DNA of 64,000 nt, from NCBI GenBank assembly GCA_001692895.1, contig KV748187.1, positions 612,044 through 676,043 of the forward strand, given 5' to 3'. Positions 32,993 through 44,499 of the stretch are shown here, piece by piece. Origin of the DNA: Cenococcum geophilum 1.58 (lineage: Eukaryota > Ascomycota > Dothideomycetes > Gloniales > Gloniaceae). The notes below the pieces were generated by a model that made no database searches, was not told the DNA's origin, and worked only from the letters and a program-made list of their open reading frames with translations. The position numbers and the translations under genes are program-made. Position 1 is the first letter of the stretch. The number at the start of each line of letters is the position of its first letter.

Positions 32993-35086
32993 CTAGATTC
33001 TCTTCTTACTTTAGTTCTTTAAGCTATTTTACTCTTAGCGTGCCTACTTTAGGCCTATTAGTAACCTTCTATATTAGTGGTCTATTTTATAGTCTACCTA
33101 GCATTTTTAATCCTTAATAACCTCTTTATTCTTACTATACTTTAATTTAATTCTTAAATCCTTTTAGTTTTCTCCTAGTTTGCGCCTAGTTATTAATTCT
33201 ATTAAATCCTTAAATTTTATAAATCTAATATTAATTGTTTGACTTTAAGGCTAAATATCTTATTTACCTATTATAGGTATCCTTATTTATTCGCTAAAGT
33301 CTTAGTTCCCTAAAACTCCTAGTCTAAAGCTTACTTCTTTCTTAAGTCTTATTTTGGCCTTAGTTTAATTAGGCTTTTATAGTATTCTTATCTTTTGCTT
33401 TAATCTATCCTTATAGATAACTAGCTTAGGTTTTTATCCTTTCTTTAAAGTCTTAAACTTTTTTCCTTATCTCGTTTTAAAAATCTTAGTTCTATAGCCT
33501 TTTGCCTTTATTAAGTGCCAAAGTAGCTCGCTGTTATATTTCTCTTATATCTTATAAAGTAATAAACATCGTATTTAATAGAGTCTTAATCCCTATTACT
33601 AATCCTTTCTCTATAGTAGATTTAACCTCTACCTCTATTATTGCGTCCTTAAGGTCTATATACTTCTAGTAAGCTACTCTTATTTCCTTATTATTACTAC
33701 TAATAGTCTAATTATCTTGATACTTAGATTTTATTGCCTTTTAATAAAACTAGTACGTAAAAAACTTCTCCGCTAACTACTAGCTAAACGTGCCGTCCTA
33801 GTCCTAATTTAGTTTATAGAGTTAATCTTATTCTTTATCTAAATCTCTTATACCCTAGAGTCCTCTTAACTTAGGCTCTTATAGCTAATAGCTTGCGCCG
33901 TACTTAGCGTCCTTATAAACTTAGTATGCATTATTATACCAAAATGCAAAGCTATTAATTAAACACTCTTTTATTCCTTGTAGTATATTATTATCCCTTT
34001 ACTATATAGTTACTCTAACTATCTTTATAGTTTCTAGTTAAATAACCCTATTTTCTGCAGTTTATATAAGCTCCTTTTTACACCACTTTTTTTGCTATAA
34101 ATTCCGCCGAAACGTCTTCTACTACTAAGATCCCTAGTTTAGCCTCTACTCCTTAGACCTTTAATCTCTTAATTCTTATCCTTTAGGTTTTTATAGTTAT
34201 CTATTACATCTTTTATTTTCTCTAGTATTACTTAGATCTATTAGCTCTGTGCTATACTATAGTTTAGATACCTGCTATGTCCTTTATATATGTGTTAGTC
34301 CTTACTATATTTGTCCTAACTTTTCGCTTTAGTATAACTGGTTATCTACCTTAATAGCTTATTTAATTAGCTCCCTTATATTGCTTAGGTCGTCTATTAA
34401 TATTATAGTTAAACTTTGGCCTTTAGCCCCCCCCTATACTAAGCCATTAACGCCCCTTAGCTCTACTTAGTCTACGCTACTAGTGTCTAGAACTGCGTTA
34501 TATAGTCTATAGCTAATACCCTCTATATAAGTTAATATAGCTTCCCTTTAGCTATTGCTACTAATTCTAGGTCTCTATATATCTATATAAGTCTACTAAG
34601 TAAATCCATCCTAGCTTAAGAATATGTACCGCGCCTCTAAGTTAGTAGTTGCTAATTTATTAGCTTATATCTCTATAAGATAAGATTTAAACCAGTCTAA
34701 TGCCTAACCCGTTAAGAATAGTCCTGCGTACGCTACTTAATCCACTACCTATTTTAACTTAGTCCCTTTATATTAGATTTTTAGCTCTATCTAAGTAAGA
34801 AATCCCTTTAACTTATACTTCTCTTCTAAAAATCTTTTAATTAATAGCATCTTAATCTTTTCTCTTTTTATATTTTATAGTTGTTAAAGTAATGCCTAGC
34901 AATTAGCATTATCCTACTCTATAACGCTTCTAAGCTAATTTATTATAACCACTACTAAGTCGTTATTATGTATGCTAGTATCTCCTCCCAATTCTAAAGT
35001 AGTTGCTACTATAAATAGCGTTATAAGTAGTGCTTTAGGTGGTATATTATTTGACTTTATTAATACTGTAACCTTAGTAGTAAATA
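32993..35086 (-). pseudogene. Gag pseudogene of fragment Y
   Basis: The reverse complement aligns with C1 from about 10958 to 13160, through the leader, Gag domain, zinc knuckle and acidic linker. The knuckle is readable near 34020-34070 on the minus strand (YINCRK, then GYLTRNYKDS), again with Cys and His changed. RIP is heavier than in C1. Nothing beyond Gag is present because X cuts the element here. Confidence 0.75.
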
Positions 35087-35493
35087 TATAATAAAGCCTT
35101 ATAGGAAATACTATAGTGGACTTATTATTAAGCCAGGTATATAGGTAAACAGAAAGTTAAATAATAATATAACTGGTAAAGTAGGTTACTTAATAGATTA
35201 ACTCTAATTATATTTTAAATTTTACTATAAAGAAGAGAACTATCTAGGCAGGGACTGTGGTCCTTTAAATATATAATACTGCACCTAAGAAATATACTAA
35301 ATACGTTAGTACATTAGTGCGTTTTTACGTTCCTATATTTTTACGTTTTAAACTTATAACGTAACTAGCTATATAACTCGGCTACCCCTTATCCTATAGC
35401 TTGATTAATTCCAGCGCCCCTTATACTATCTTAACTAACCCGTTTATATCTATCCTTAATAGCGCTACTACTATTAATATAAGGTCCGTAACA
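35087..35493 (-). repeat. 5' LTR of fragment Y, reversed
   Basis: 407 bp; on the plus strand it starts TATAATAAAGCC and ends GGTCCGTAACA. It is the reverse complement of the X and Z LTR type. Confidence 0.9.
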
Positions 35494-37138
35494 AATATCT
35501 AGTGCTCTTTATATCTAAGAAAAACAAAAAGCTTAGGTTATATATTAACTATAAATAGTTAAATAGCATTACTAGGAAGGATAGTTATCCTTTACCCTTA
35601 ATTAGTAAAATCTAGGATAGAATAAGTAATATATAAATCTTTATAAAGATAGATCTAAAATAGACGTATTATTAGATTAGGATTAAAAAGGGTAATAAAT
35701 AAAAGGTAGCCTTTAGGTTAAAGGAAGGACTATATATACTATTAGTTATATAATTTAGGCTTATAAATATACTAGTAACGTTTTAAAAGTAAATTAATAA
35801 TATATTAGGAGAATACTTAGATAAGTTTATTATAGCATACCCTAATATTATTATTATCTATTTAATAACCAAGGAAGAGTACGGAGAATATATTAAATGG
35901 GGTTTAAAGAGACTATAAAAGAAACAAATACTAGTAGTAATTAAAAAATATAAGTTCTTTATAAAAAAGACCAATTTTATTATTAAATTAGGTTATATTA
36001 ATATAAACCTAAAAAAAGTAAAAGCTATAGTAAGTTAGCAAGAACTAGAGAATAATATATAATTAAAATTATTTTTAGGGTTTTATAACTACTATAAAAG
36101 GTTTATTATATAATGGTTAAAGAATATTAAACTATTTATAAGGCTTATAAAAAAGAAGTAAAATAGTTATTTAAAGAACTTAAGGAATTGTTTACCTAAG
36201 ATCTAATCCTTAAGATTTACTAACTAAAGTTAGAAACGGTTATGGAAATAAATTAATTAGACTTTATACTAGGAGTATACCTATTGTGGAAGTATTAGAA
36301 TATATAGCACCTAGTAATATATTATAGTTAGAAAATAACACTATTAGAGTTAAACTACGATATCTATAATAAGGAGTTATTAGGTATAGTTATAGCACTT
36401 AAAAAATAAAGAGCATTCTTATAAGGTATAGAAAAACTATTTAAAGTTAAAATAGATTATAAGAACCTAGCGGGGTTCCTAATAATAAAAGAACTTAATT
36501 AAAGATAAGTTAGATAGGTAGAAATGCTTATAAAATACCATTTCAAGATTTAATATACTAAAGGTATAGAAAATATAAGAGTAGACGTACTTATTAAAAA
36601 GGCTAAATTACAAAATAATAAGAAACTATTAGAAGTAATACTACGCAAAGATTAAAATAGATTAATTAGGTATAATTATTTAAAGATTATAGTAATTTAG
36701 ACAATGCAGATCTATAAGTGACAAAAAAAAAATTTAATATAATAGATTTAAAAAGCATAGCTTAAAGACCTAAACTTAAAATAGTATAAAAATAGAAAAG
36801 TAATATATATTCTAAGGTTAATTACAAAGTAGTTTATTAATAAATTTTATAAGGGAATAATATAAAGATATAATAGAGCTACGAGCTTAGTGTTAAAACT
36901 CTAAAAGGAGTATATTATTAATAAAATCTAAGGTTTAGCAAGATAAACTAATAAAAATATTTAAATTACTAAAGGAATAAACTAATAAGACATAAGCTAT
37001 ATAACGGGCTATAACCTATTAAAATACTAGAGAGACCCTAGGAGGTTATATTATAAAACTTTATTTATAAAGTTGCTAAAGTTAAAAAATCTTATTACTA
37101 GATAGGAGTATAACGCGATTTTAGTAATAGTAGATAAG
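35494..37138 (+). pseudogene. RT and RNase H pseudogene of Z
   Basis: It aligns with C1 20960-21643 and 27713-28700 without the Copia-1 break. RT pieces read YLVLFISKKNKKLRLYIN, then the catalytic region near 35840-35870 read AYPNIIIIYL, with Asp lost. RNase H and the integrase start follow (DYNAIL-like sequence near 37105-37138), where B2 interrupts. Frame shifts and dense stops are present. Confidence 0.75.
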
Positions 37139-37143
37139 CTAAT

Positions 37144-37309
37144 TGTTGGGAATAAGGCAAGCGATAGTCACGTGCCGCTACGGTACTAGCGTAGCGAGGA
37201 GCCTTAAGCTTATCGCCCTCCCTTATTTTAATTAATAAGCTTTATTAACCAACATCACTATAACCTACTTAAGTAGTTGTTATTAGTGAGTCGCGCTATA
37301 TAACTAATA
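37144..37309 (+). repeat. 5' LTR of B2
   Basis: 166 bp, starting TGTTGGGAATAAGG and ending AACTAATA (mutated AACCAACA). CTAATTAG follows at 37310-37317, the same palindromic primer-site position as in B1. Confidence 0.94.
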
Positions 37310-37781
37310 CTAATTAGTAGTTAAATACACAGTTAACTATAGAGCAGCTAGGTTTTTAAATAGAAGAGATAGTCTTATATAGGGGTGCTATATGCGCTTA
37401 TATGGAATAGATCCCGGCAATACTATACTACCTTAAACTTGCGGAAAACTAGTAATAAAAGTGTTACTAAGTACTAGGAGATACTAAGTTGCGTCTATTA
37501 CGTAGAATAACCGCGTTTATAAAGATTTGGTTAAGTACTTTAGGTTAGAAGTATTACTAAACCTAAGGTCCTAAGTTAACGTCTAAAACGCGTTAAACAA
37601 CTGTCTTAATACCCTCTGTGTACCTTTGCAGACTATAGGATTATAATTACTACCTAACTATACGTTAAACAACCTTTATTTTCCTTATTCTTCCCACAAT
37701 TAACGAGATTTATATAAAAACCCACTATCTTAATCTACTTCCTACTGGCCGCTAAATACACCTACGCACGTCTGCTATTAT

Positions 37782-38943
37782 GGCGTTAACCTATCTAAAG
37801 AAGTACGAGAAGGATATTAACCCGGAAATATAGAATACTAATATAATTAACTTTACAAACGGTAAGTAATAAGACTTAAATGGATTCTTATTATACCATA
37901 TAGTATACTATAAAGACAGCGAATACAATAACACTATGCTATAGTACTATATAAGGGAGGATTTTATTAAATAGATAAAGGGAACATAGACTCCTATAAA
38001 GAAGGATATTATATAAGACTTCCGTAACTTCTTATAGGAGTATAAAGTGTTTATACCTATAGACGGGGGTACTATTAGAGACAATATTTAGGAGTAGGTT
38101 ATTAATATAAAAGAAGAGCATAAATAGACTCTATAAGAGATTAAGCACCAACTACGCACTATAAGGAAGCTTAACTTATAATAGAATCTAAATATTACAC
38201 CTCTAAAGACAAATCTACCTCCGCCTTTAACTCCTCTATATCTAATTTAACCTATAACTTTAACGTCAAATACTATATCCTAATAAGAGCAGGCACAGGA
38301 TCCTATTACTTTACAATTTAATAACCTTTAGACTCTACTAATTAGACCTACGTCTTTACTACAGCCTACAATGTAACTCTTATCTCCTCTATCTTAATCT
38401 TAAATTGGAGGTAGTTTAAAATTACTTATAGAGCTCGCGAAGCTCTATTTAGATTAGGAGAAGAAGTTTAGCGGGGAACTATATAATGTTCTTAATTTAA
38501 AACTATATATCTTCTATAACTATTACTAAAAAGTAGAAATAGAGTCTAACTAATACTACAACGCCTATTCTGTTATGCTTAAAGGTTAAGCTAGTACCTT
38601 CTATTATAATTATTTAGCAGGAAAAGATATAATTTTAACCATATAATATATAAGTTAAGATANNACTTTAAAATANAAGAGAATAANTAGNAGTATATAT
38701 TAGAATANAGAGAGACTACCTTNNTAAGGATTATTNCTANAAACCTAGGTATCCCTCGGCTTAATTATCTTTAAAAGCTCTTTAATTAACTTTAGACGAT
38801 TTAGCGTAGTTTATCCAAATTATATTAAGAGGATTTCAGCCTACGTAATTAAGTTATTAGCGTATATTAAGGTATTAAAGAATATAACCTTACTCTCTTT
38901 AATCCTATAAATACTTATAAAGGTATATATACTTAATTAAGAT
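37782..38943 (+). pseudogene. Gag pseudogene of B2
   Basis: It starts near ATGGCGTTAACCTATC (37782) and matches B1 Gag for roughly 125 codons (KKYEKDIN, LNGFLL, KDSEYNNT, FIPIDGGTI). Unlike B1 it has no Pro/Gln minisatellites. It continues with a Copia-type Gag segment (for example KYYILIRAGTGSYYF and YVSTTAYNV-like pieces, 38260-38380). N bases lie at 38660-38740. The frame is cut at 38943 by the inverted LTR dimer and resumes after 39449. Many stops are present. Confidence 0.75.
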
Positions 38944-39444
38944 TGTATAATTACAGCACCTGTCGTACTAACCGCGTGCTTACGCGTTCGGTACGCCGAG
39001 TACGCGTTTACGCGTTTGGTGCACCAACCACCCGCTTACGCGTCTGGTGCACTTCTGAAGCACTAACTAATCAGGGGGGAAGGCGCATCAGTATATAGAC
39101 TACGTAGTCTGCTTTATACAATCGACAGTCACCATCTAAACAAGCATACGATACTACATGTATTTCGTGCCCGTGGATACGACTCACTCGTGCTATTAAG
39201 TTAGTACGAACACTGATCAGTGTTCGTACTAACTTAATAGCACGAGTGAGTCGTGGTGACTGTCGATTGTATAAAGCAGACTACGTAGTCTATATACTGA
39301 TGCGCCTTCCCCCCTGATTAGTTAGTGCTTTAGAAGTGCACCAGACGCGTAAGCGGGTGGTTGGTGCACCAAACGCGTAAACGCGTACTCGGCGTACCGA
39401 ACGCGTAAGCACGCGGTTGGTACGACAGGTGCTGTAATTATACA
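38944..39444. mobile_element. Palindromic inverted LTR dimer inserted as one unit
   Basis: Left arm 38944-39212 (269 bp, TGTATAATTACAGC to GTACGAACA), centre CTGATCAG (39213-39220), right arm 39221-39444, which is the reverse complement of the left arm minus 45 bp. AAGAT flanks it on both sides (38939-38943 and 39445-39449). Both outer ends are the same LTR terminus. Apart from the 45-bp gap I see only about two differences between the arms, both transitions. The arms are related to the Copia-1 LTR. There is no coding sequence. RIP is light compared with the surrounding B2. Confidence 0.95.
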
Positions 39445-39449
39445 AAGAT

Positions 39450-41560
39450 CTTCTATTAGCACCACTCTACGCTCTTAAAAAGTATAGTAATTTAACGCCT
39501 AACTTTAACCTACTTTAATCAACCTGCCTAACCAATATAATTATAACTAAACTAATTAAATATATAGTGGCCGTAGTAGGCAATACGGTAAAGGGTATAA
39601 TTAACAATTATAAGATAAAGGTGGAGGTCCTTATAGAGGCTCATTTTAAAGTAATTACTAGAAGAAGTGCTATCTTTGTAAGAAACCGAATTACTAATTA
39701 ACTAGGCATTTTCTTAATAAACAAAAGGAGGTATATAATAAGTTTCGCTAAAGTATAAGAAATATTAGAAATTATAAGGTTACTACGGCCTACTTTTAAA
39801 GCTTCCTAGTTTAATATAAAGGCGTAGAAGATCTTAAGGATAAGGTTAATAAGGCTAAACAGCTCCTTATAGATATAGAAATTAAGGACTACTTACCCAA
39901 CCAATACTTTACTAAGTATAGTAAGGTAGATAGTATATAAACTATTACTATTCTTAATAACTAATCTATACTCTATTCTATTACGAAGTTAAATATCTTT
40001 AATAAGCTAAAGGAGAGCTCCATGTTCTCCTTTAACAATAGATACTCAGTAAATATCTTTTATAGTATTATACCAGATACTAGAGCCGTAGGAGTATTTA
40101 TAGTAGGAGAACCTTAAGTTCGAGCCCTTTAATAACTTAATACCTCTATCTAAATTAACTAATTAACGGTAGGCTAATATATAATACGTTTTAGCAAGGG
40201 TACCGTAATCTCTTTTAGCATAATTAGGGTCCAAACCCCCTTAGGGCGCATTACTTTCTATATTATTCCTATAAATACCCTATTTTTATTTTATATCAGA
40301 GATATAAACAAATTAAGTATTAAGCTTAATAACCTTAAGAATATACTCGTATAGGGAGATAATTAGGTACCTATTATACGCAAATAGGATTACCCTTAGT
40401 TACTCCTTTATTAACTAAAAAAGAGTATTGCTTAAAGCTACCTAACTAAGTTAGAGTTACGTTAACTATACCGTTAATTTAGCCACCTATCTGTTTATTA
40501 ATTACTTAGGGTTCTTTAGTAAGTAGGCTATAAAGTTAAGGTTAAGGCAATTAAGCATCTTATAAAATACTACTATCACTACTAAATAAACTAGAAGTCC
40601 CCTAGCCGATTTAAGTTCACCCTTAAAGATAACTATAACTTTAACTTCTATATTATTGTTAACGTTATATATCTTAGCGGCAAGCCAGTACTCTAAGTTA
40701 TTAACTTTTTAACCTTCTTCTAAGCTGTATAATTCTTAAAGGATATATTAGCTAGGAACGTATGGGATACCCTTTAATTATACTAGATTAATATCTACTT
40801 AGGACCCCCTAATTAAATCGTCTATAACGTAGAAAAGAACTTCTTATTTATAGAGTTTTAATAATAGATAAAGGCAATAGCAATTAAGGTTAAGGAAGTC
40901 CCTATTAAGGTATATAATAGCGTTAGAAAAATAGAGCAATATTATATACCATTACGCCGCGTATATAAGATTATCTCTTTAGAACTAAAGGACGCTAGCG
41001 AAAAACTTACCTTATAAATAGCTATTAAAGCCATTAATAATTCTATTAGCCCAGATAGACTTATATCCATATTACTAGTCTTTAGCACCTACCCTTAAAT
41101 AACTAATAATTCTTTACTATCTCCCTCCATTATATAATAAGCTAAGGCTATTTATAAGGTAATAAAGAAGGTGCGATATCTCTACGCTATACGTTAGGTT
41201 AATAACGCACTAGGAATAAGAAATGGCCCAAATACCTTAACTACGCTCGATCTGCCACTTTAGTTTAAGGTACGCATATAGCGTAAAAAGGGAGGATAGT
41301 TAGGCCTATATTAACTTATTATAATTAATAGTTAAACTTATACTATTTAGATACCTTACAGACCCACTTAATTCCATTTAACTATTATTAAGCCTTATTA
41401 TAAAGATAATAGTCTTAAGCCTTTATAGGATGCCCTAGATAATGCCTTAAAGGAAAACCATAATTAACGTGCTTTAGAAGGCGACTACAATTCTAATATA
41501 ATTATAGTAGATATGCCGCAACTATAACGCGGTAAAGGTCGCCCAAAAGGATTATAAAAT
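39450..41560 (+). pseudogene. Gag end, protease and integrase pseudogene of B2
   Basis: A zinc-knuckle remnant lies near 39662-39700 (CYLCKKPNY). A degraded protease region follows near 40060-40090 (SIIPDTRAVGVF). A pre-integrase segment lies near 40440-40510 (KLELRQLYR-like with stops, then HLSVY). The integrase core spans about 40640-41060: the first catalytic Asp reads Asn (IVNVIYLSGKPVL), the second also reads Asn or is lost (IVYNVEKNF), and the Glu region reads RKIEQYY. The Copia integrase C-terminus follows (INNSISPDRLISILLVF, then VNNALGIRNGPNT). Stops are mostly Gln/Trp type. Confidence 0.83.
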
Positions 41561-41579
41561 TGCTAATATCTTATTAATT

Positions 41580-43328
41580 TTAAAGAGTAATTTATTACCG
41601 CTATTAAGAATAAAGTTAAGTTATTAATGGCCTTTATAACAGCTAAGGAGAAGGCTAACTTTAAGCTCGTAAAATAGCTCTAAAAAGAAGGTTATATTAT
41701 AACTCCCTAGAGCTCCTTTCTAAGCATCTAAAAAGCAGGAGATCGATAGTCTTATTATAAAAGAAGTCTTTAAATTTAAGAAGTATAACCCTACTAAGTT
41801 TAATAAAGTTTGCATCTTTAAGTTAATAATAGTTAATAAGATTAAAAGCAAAGCTATTAACGCCCTATTTAAGAAATTAAGGCTTATTATCTAAGGTTAC
41901 AACGATAATAGTAAGGAGGTAATTTTTATGTAATCCCCTATAATTTAACGAGCTAGTTAGCGAGTTATTATTACGCTAGCTCCCTCCTTAATAAAGAATA
42001 GAATGGCGGTTTATTTATAAGATATTACTTAAGCCTATACCTAATTAGAGATGTACCTTTAGCGCTTAATATTAGTATACCTTTTAGAGCAAATTTGCTA
42101 CTAATATCCCGAAGATACAATTATAGTTATACTTAAGCCACTATATAGAATTGTAGAGGTAGGAACTTATTAGTAGGCTACCTATAGCAAGCACTATAAA
42201 GAGAAACTTTAATAACTACTTTTATATTTAATTTATACTTTCTTATTATAACTATAGGAACCCTATTCGGAATTATCGGTATATAAACTAATAATATAAT
42301 TATCTTAGAAGACGGCCAATTCTTAGCTCTTAAAGAAGATAAGCTAGTAAAGGCAAATTTTATAGCAAAGCTAAAGGAAAAGCTTAATTTAATAACACTA
42401 TTACTNTTTAATANATGTATCCTCTCCCTAANTAAGGATTCTATTACTTTACGCCAGAAGGGTTAAGGTAAGAAGATTAACGTTATTAATGTTAACTCTT
42501 TAAAATAAGGATATATGGAGCAACGCGCTTGCGAAGCTTATATTACTTCTATCTATTAACCTAAGGCTTTATTTAATCTCTCTATTACCGCCTAATACTA
42601 GGAAATAACTAAGGATAACATTCTTACCCTAAATAAGCGTCTCTTTTAGTAAATAAACCATCTTAATTGGGGACTATTTTATGTACCTATTAATCTTCCT
42701 ACCGCTAAGCTCTTTATATTTATCAATAGATCGTTTATAAATAATAAAGATTTTAGCTTCTAGCTAGGATATAAAATTATTATTACAAACGAATCTACTA
42801 GAGAGAATAACTTTATAATCTATAGTAATCTTATCTATTAGAGCTTAACTAAGAGTAAGCGCATTACTTAAAGCATTTTAGCGTTAGAGATATATAAAAT
42901 GGTTAGCGGAGTTAATATAGTAATTGCAATTAGAACTACCCTAAAGATAATTATAGATTAACTTAAACTTCTTATTATCCCTATAATCGTATATACCGAC
43001 TTATATTCCCTCTATAAGTATTTAGTTAAGCTTAGTATTATAAAGGAGAAGCGCCTTATAATTAACATTATGGCACTTTGTTAATCCTATAAACAGCAAA
43101 ACTCTTTAAGATTTAATAAATTAACGGTTAAGATAACCTAGTAGATATAATAATAAAGGCAAACCTAAATAAGGCTCTAGAAACGTTTATTAATACAAAT
43201 ACTCTATATATATAAGTTAAAGGTTAGGTTAAGAGGGAGTAAGAGTATAATATTTTATAGACCCTAATTTTAGCTAGCTAATTAGGATTTTCTATACCTA
43301 GTATAGAAATTGCTATTAGCTCGCTTAT
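41580..43328 (+). pseudogene. RT and RNase H pseudogene of B2, first part
   Basis: Copia RT begins near 41700 and includes KLRLIIQ-like and SPIIQRAS-like stretches (41878-41960). The catalytic region (42265-42300) is Asn-rich where Asp is expected. RNase H starts near 42680: FIFINRSFINNKDFSF has lost its Asp, followed by TRSILALEIYKMVSGVN-like sequence with stops, then VYTDLYSLYKYLVKLS, EKRLIINIM and ITQQI-like tail. N bases at 42405-42432 obscure a few residues. Gypsy E interrupts near the RNase H end; the last part lies at 50130-50330. Confidence 0.83.
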
Positions 43329-43553
43329 TATAAGGTAAGGATATAAATAGGGAGTCCAATAATAGAATAATAGGTGTATTATATAGACAGAGACGAATTC
43401 TTAAGGGAAAAGGAGGAGTCTGTGTACGAGGTAGGAAGGGTTTTCCCTAGGCATATATAGAGCACGTGCCTTACGGGCGAGTCACCCCTAGGTTGCCCTA
43501 GGGTCGCCCGTACCTTGCGGCTATATAACTATTTACTTAGGTTTTACCTAATA
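43329..43553 (-). repeat. 3' LTR of Gypsy E
   Basis: 225 bp; on the plus strand it runs from TATAAGGTAAGGATA to TTTTACCTAATA. The inside holds ACCCCTAGGTTGCCCTAGGG near 43486-43505, which is largely symmetrical. Confidence 0.93.
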
Positions 43554-43556
43554 ATG

Positions 43557-43570
43557 CCCCCCCCTTTAAA
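43557..43570 (-). promoter_or_regulatory. Polypurine tract of Gypsy E
   Basis: On the plus strand CCCCCCCC then TTTAAA, so a purine tract on the minus strand next to the left LTR. It fixes the minus orientation. Confidence 0.8.
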
Positions 43571-43719
43571 AAGGGTNGTCCCCNATCCTTTATATACTTA
43601 AGCCTTAATAAAACCCNATAAAAAACCTTAGTAAGGAAAAAATTTNGAGGGGAAANAGCGTNTTNATTTTGTATATAGAGAGANAGGTAGTATATATACG
43701 CGGCGCGAAGATATTAAGG

Positions 43720-43742
43720 AACTTTAACCGGCGGTTAAAGTT
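43720..43742 (+). repeat. Conserved 23-bp palindrome near the 3' LTR of Gypsy E
   Basis: A perfect palindrome: AACTTTAACCG, one G, CGGTTAAAGTT. Similarity to Gypsy A (8337-8525) extends about 170 bp to the right, both on the plus strand, although E itself is on the minus strand. So the block is inverted relative to its element here. Confidence 0.9.
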
Positions 43743-43934
43743 GTTTAATTGGTTAGATTTACCTTACTAAGACTTCCCCGCATTTAACCGAGCTAGTAGC
43801 GATTTTATATACCCGGCATGGAAAATCCTAATTGGTCTATTTGATAGGTAGAGCTAGTAGAGCTTAATACTGTTACCTAAATTTGGTAGACTAGAAATAT
43901 TCTAAAGCTTACTTATATAGGTAGGTTGCTAGTA

Positions 43935-44175
43935 CCTTGCGGGTAGGTTATAGGTTATTTATATATAGCCAGATTTATAGACGGTAAGGCTATATACCTA
44001 TTAAATCCATTACTAACCCTACTTTGGCCTTACGCTATACTGGCGTAGCGCTATATATACTTTGCGGGTAGGTTATAGGTTATTTATATACAGCCGGATT
44101 AGGACGGTAAGGCTATATACCTATTAGACCCGCCGCTAACCCATACTTTAGCCTTATGCGTTATCTGCGTAGTAT
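43935..44175 (-). repeat. 125-bp tandem duplication in the 3' region of Gypsy E
   Basis: A unit beginning CTTGCGGGTAGGTTATAGG at 43935 recurs at 44060 as CTTTGCGGGTAGGTTATAGG. Both copies contain GACGGTAAGGCTATATACC. It lies between the integrase end and the 3' LTR and is non-coding. Confidence 0.85.
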
Positions 44176-44499
44176 ATACGTAGAATAGTGTATAAGTTAT
44201 TAGTATAGGTTACTACTAGTGGGTTACTAGTAGGTTATAGACCCCAATTATAGACGGGCCTATTTTTTAATATATAAATAATCTGCTTAGCTAGTATAGA
44301 GTAACGGACTAGGTTTAGGAAGGGTGCTTTCTAAATTAAGGCTGTAGTTCTTATAGCAATTGTTGCTTGTTCTTTAATCCCTTAGGACATTCTTTACTCC
44401 GCTTTAATACAGGTTATATTTTAATAGCGGCGCTTGTTTTTTGCCTACGCTTTAGCTATAAGGCTAGGGTGTCCCGCTTACGGTACTTATTTAATAGTT

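Larger units (their letters stand above)
32993..35493 (-). mobile_element. Fragment Y: 5' part of a C-type Gypsy element, reversed
   Basis: On the minus strand this is 5' LTR (35493 to 35087), leader and Gag down to 32993, where X interrupts it. It stands head to head with Z, whose RT starts at 35494. AATAT at 35494-35498 would be the right target copy; the left copy and the rest of Y are missing. Confidence 0.8.

Noticed and set aside
38944..39444. DNA transposon with long terminal inverted repeats
   Set aside because: The arms are related to the Copia-1 LTR, the ends are TG...CA, the centre equals the post-LTR palindrome and the target duplication is 5 bp; an LTR dimer explains all of this.
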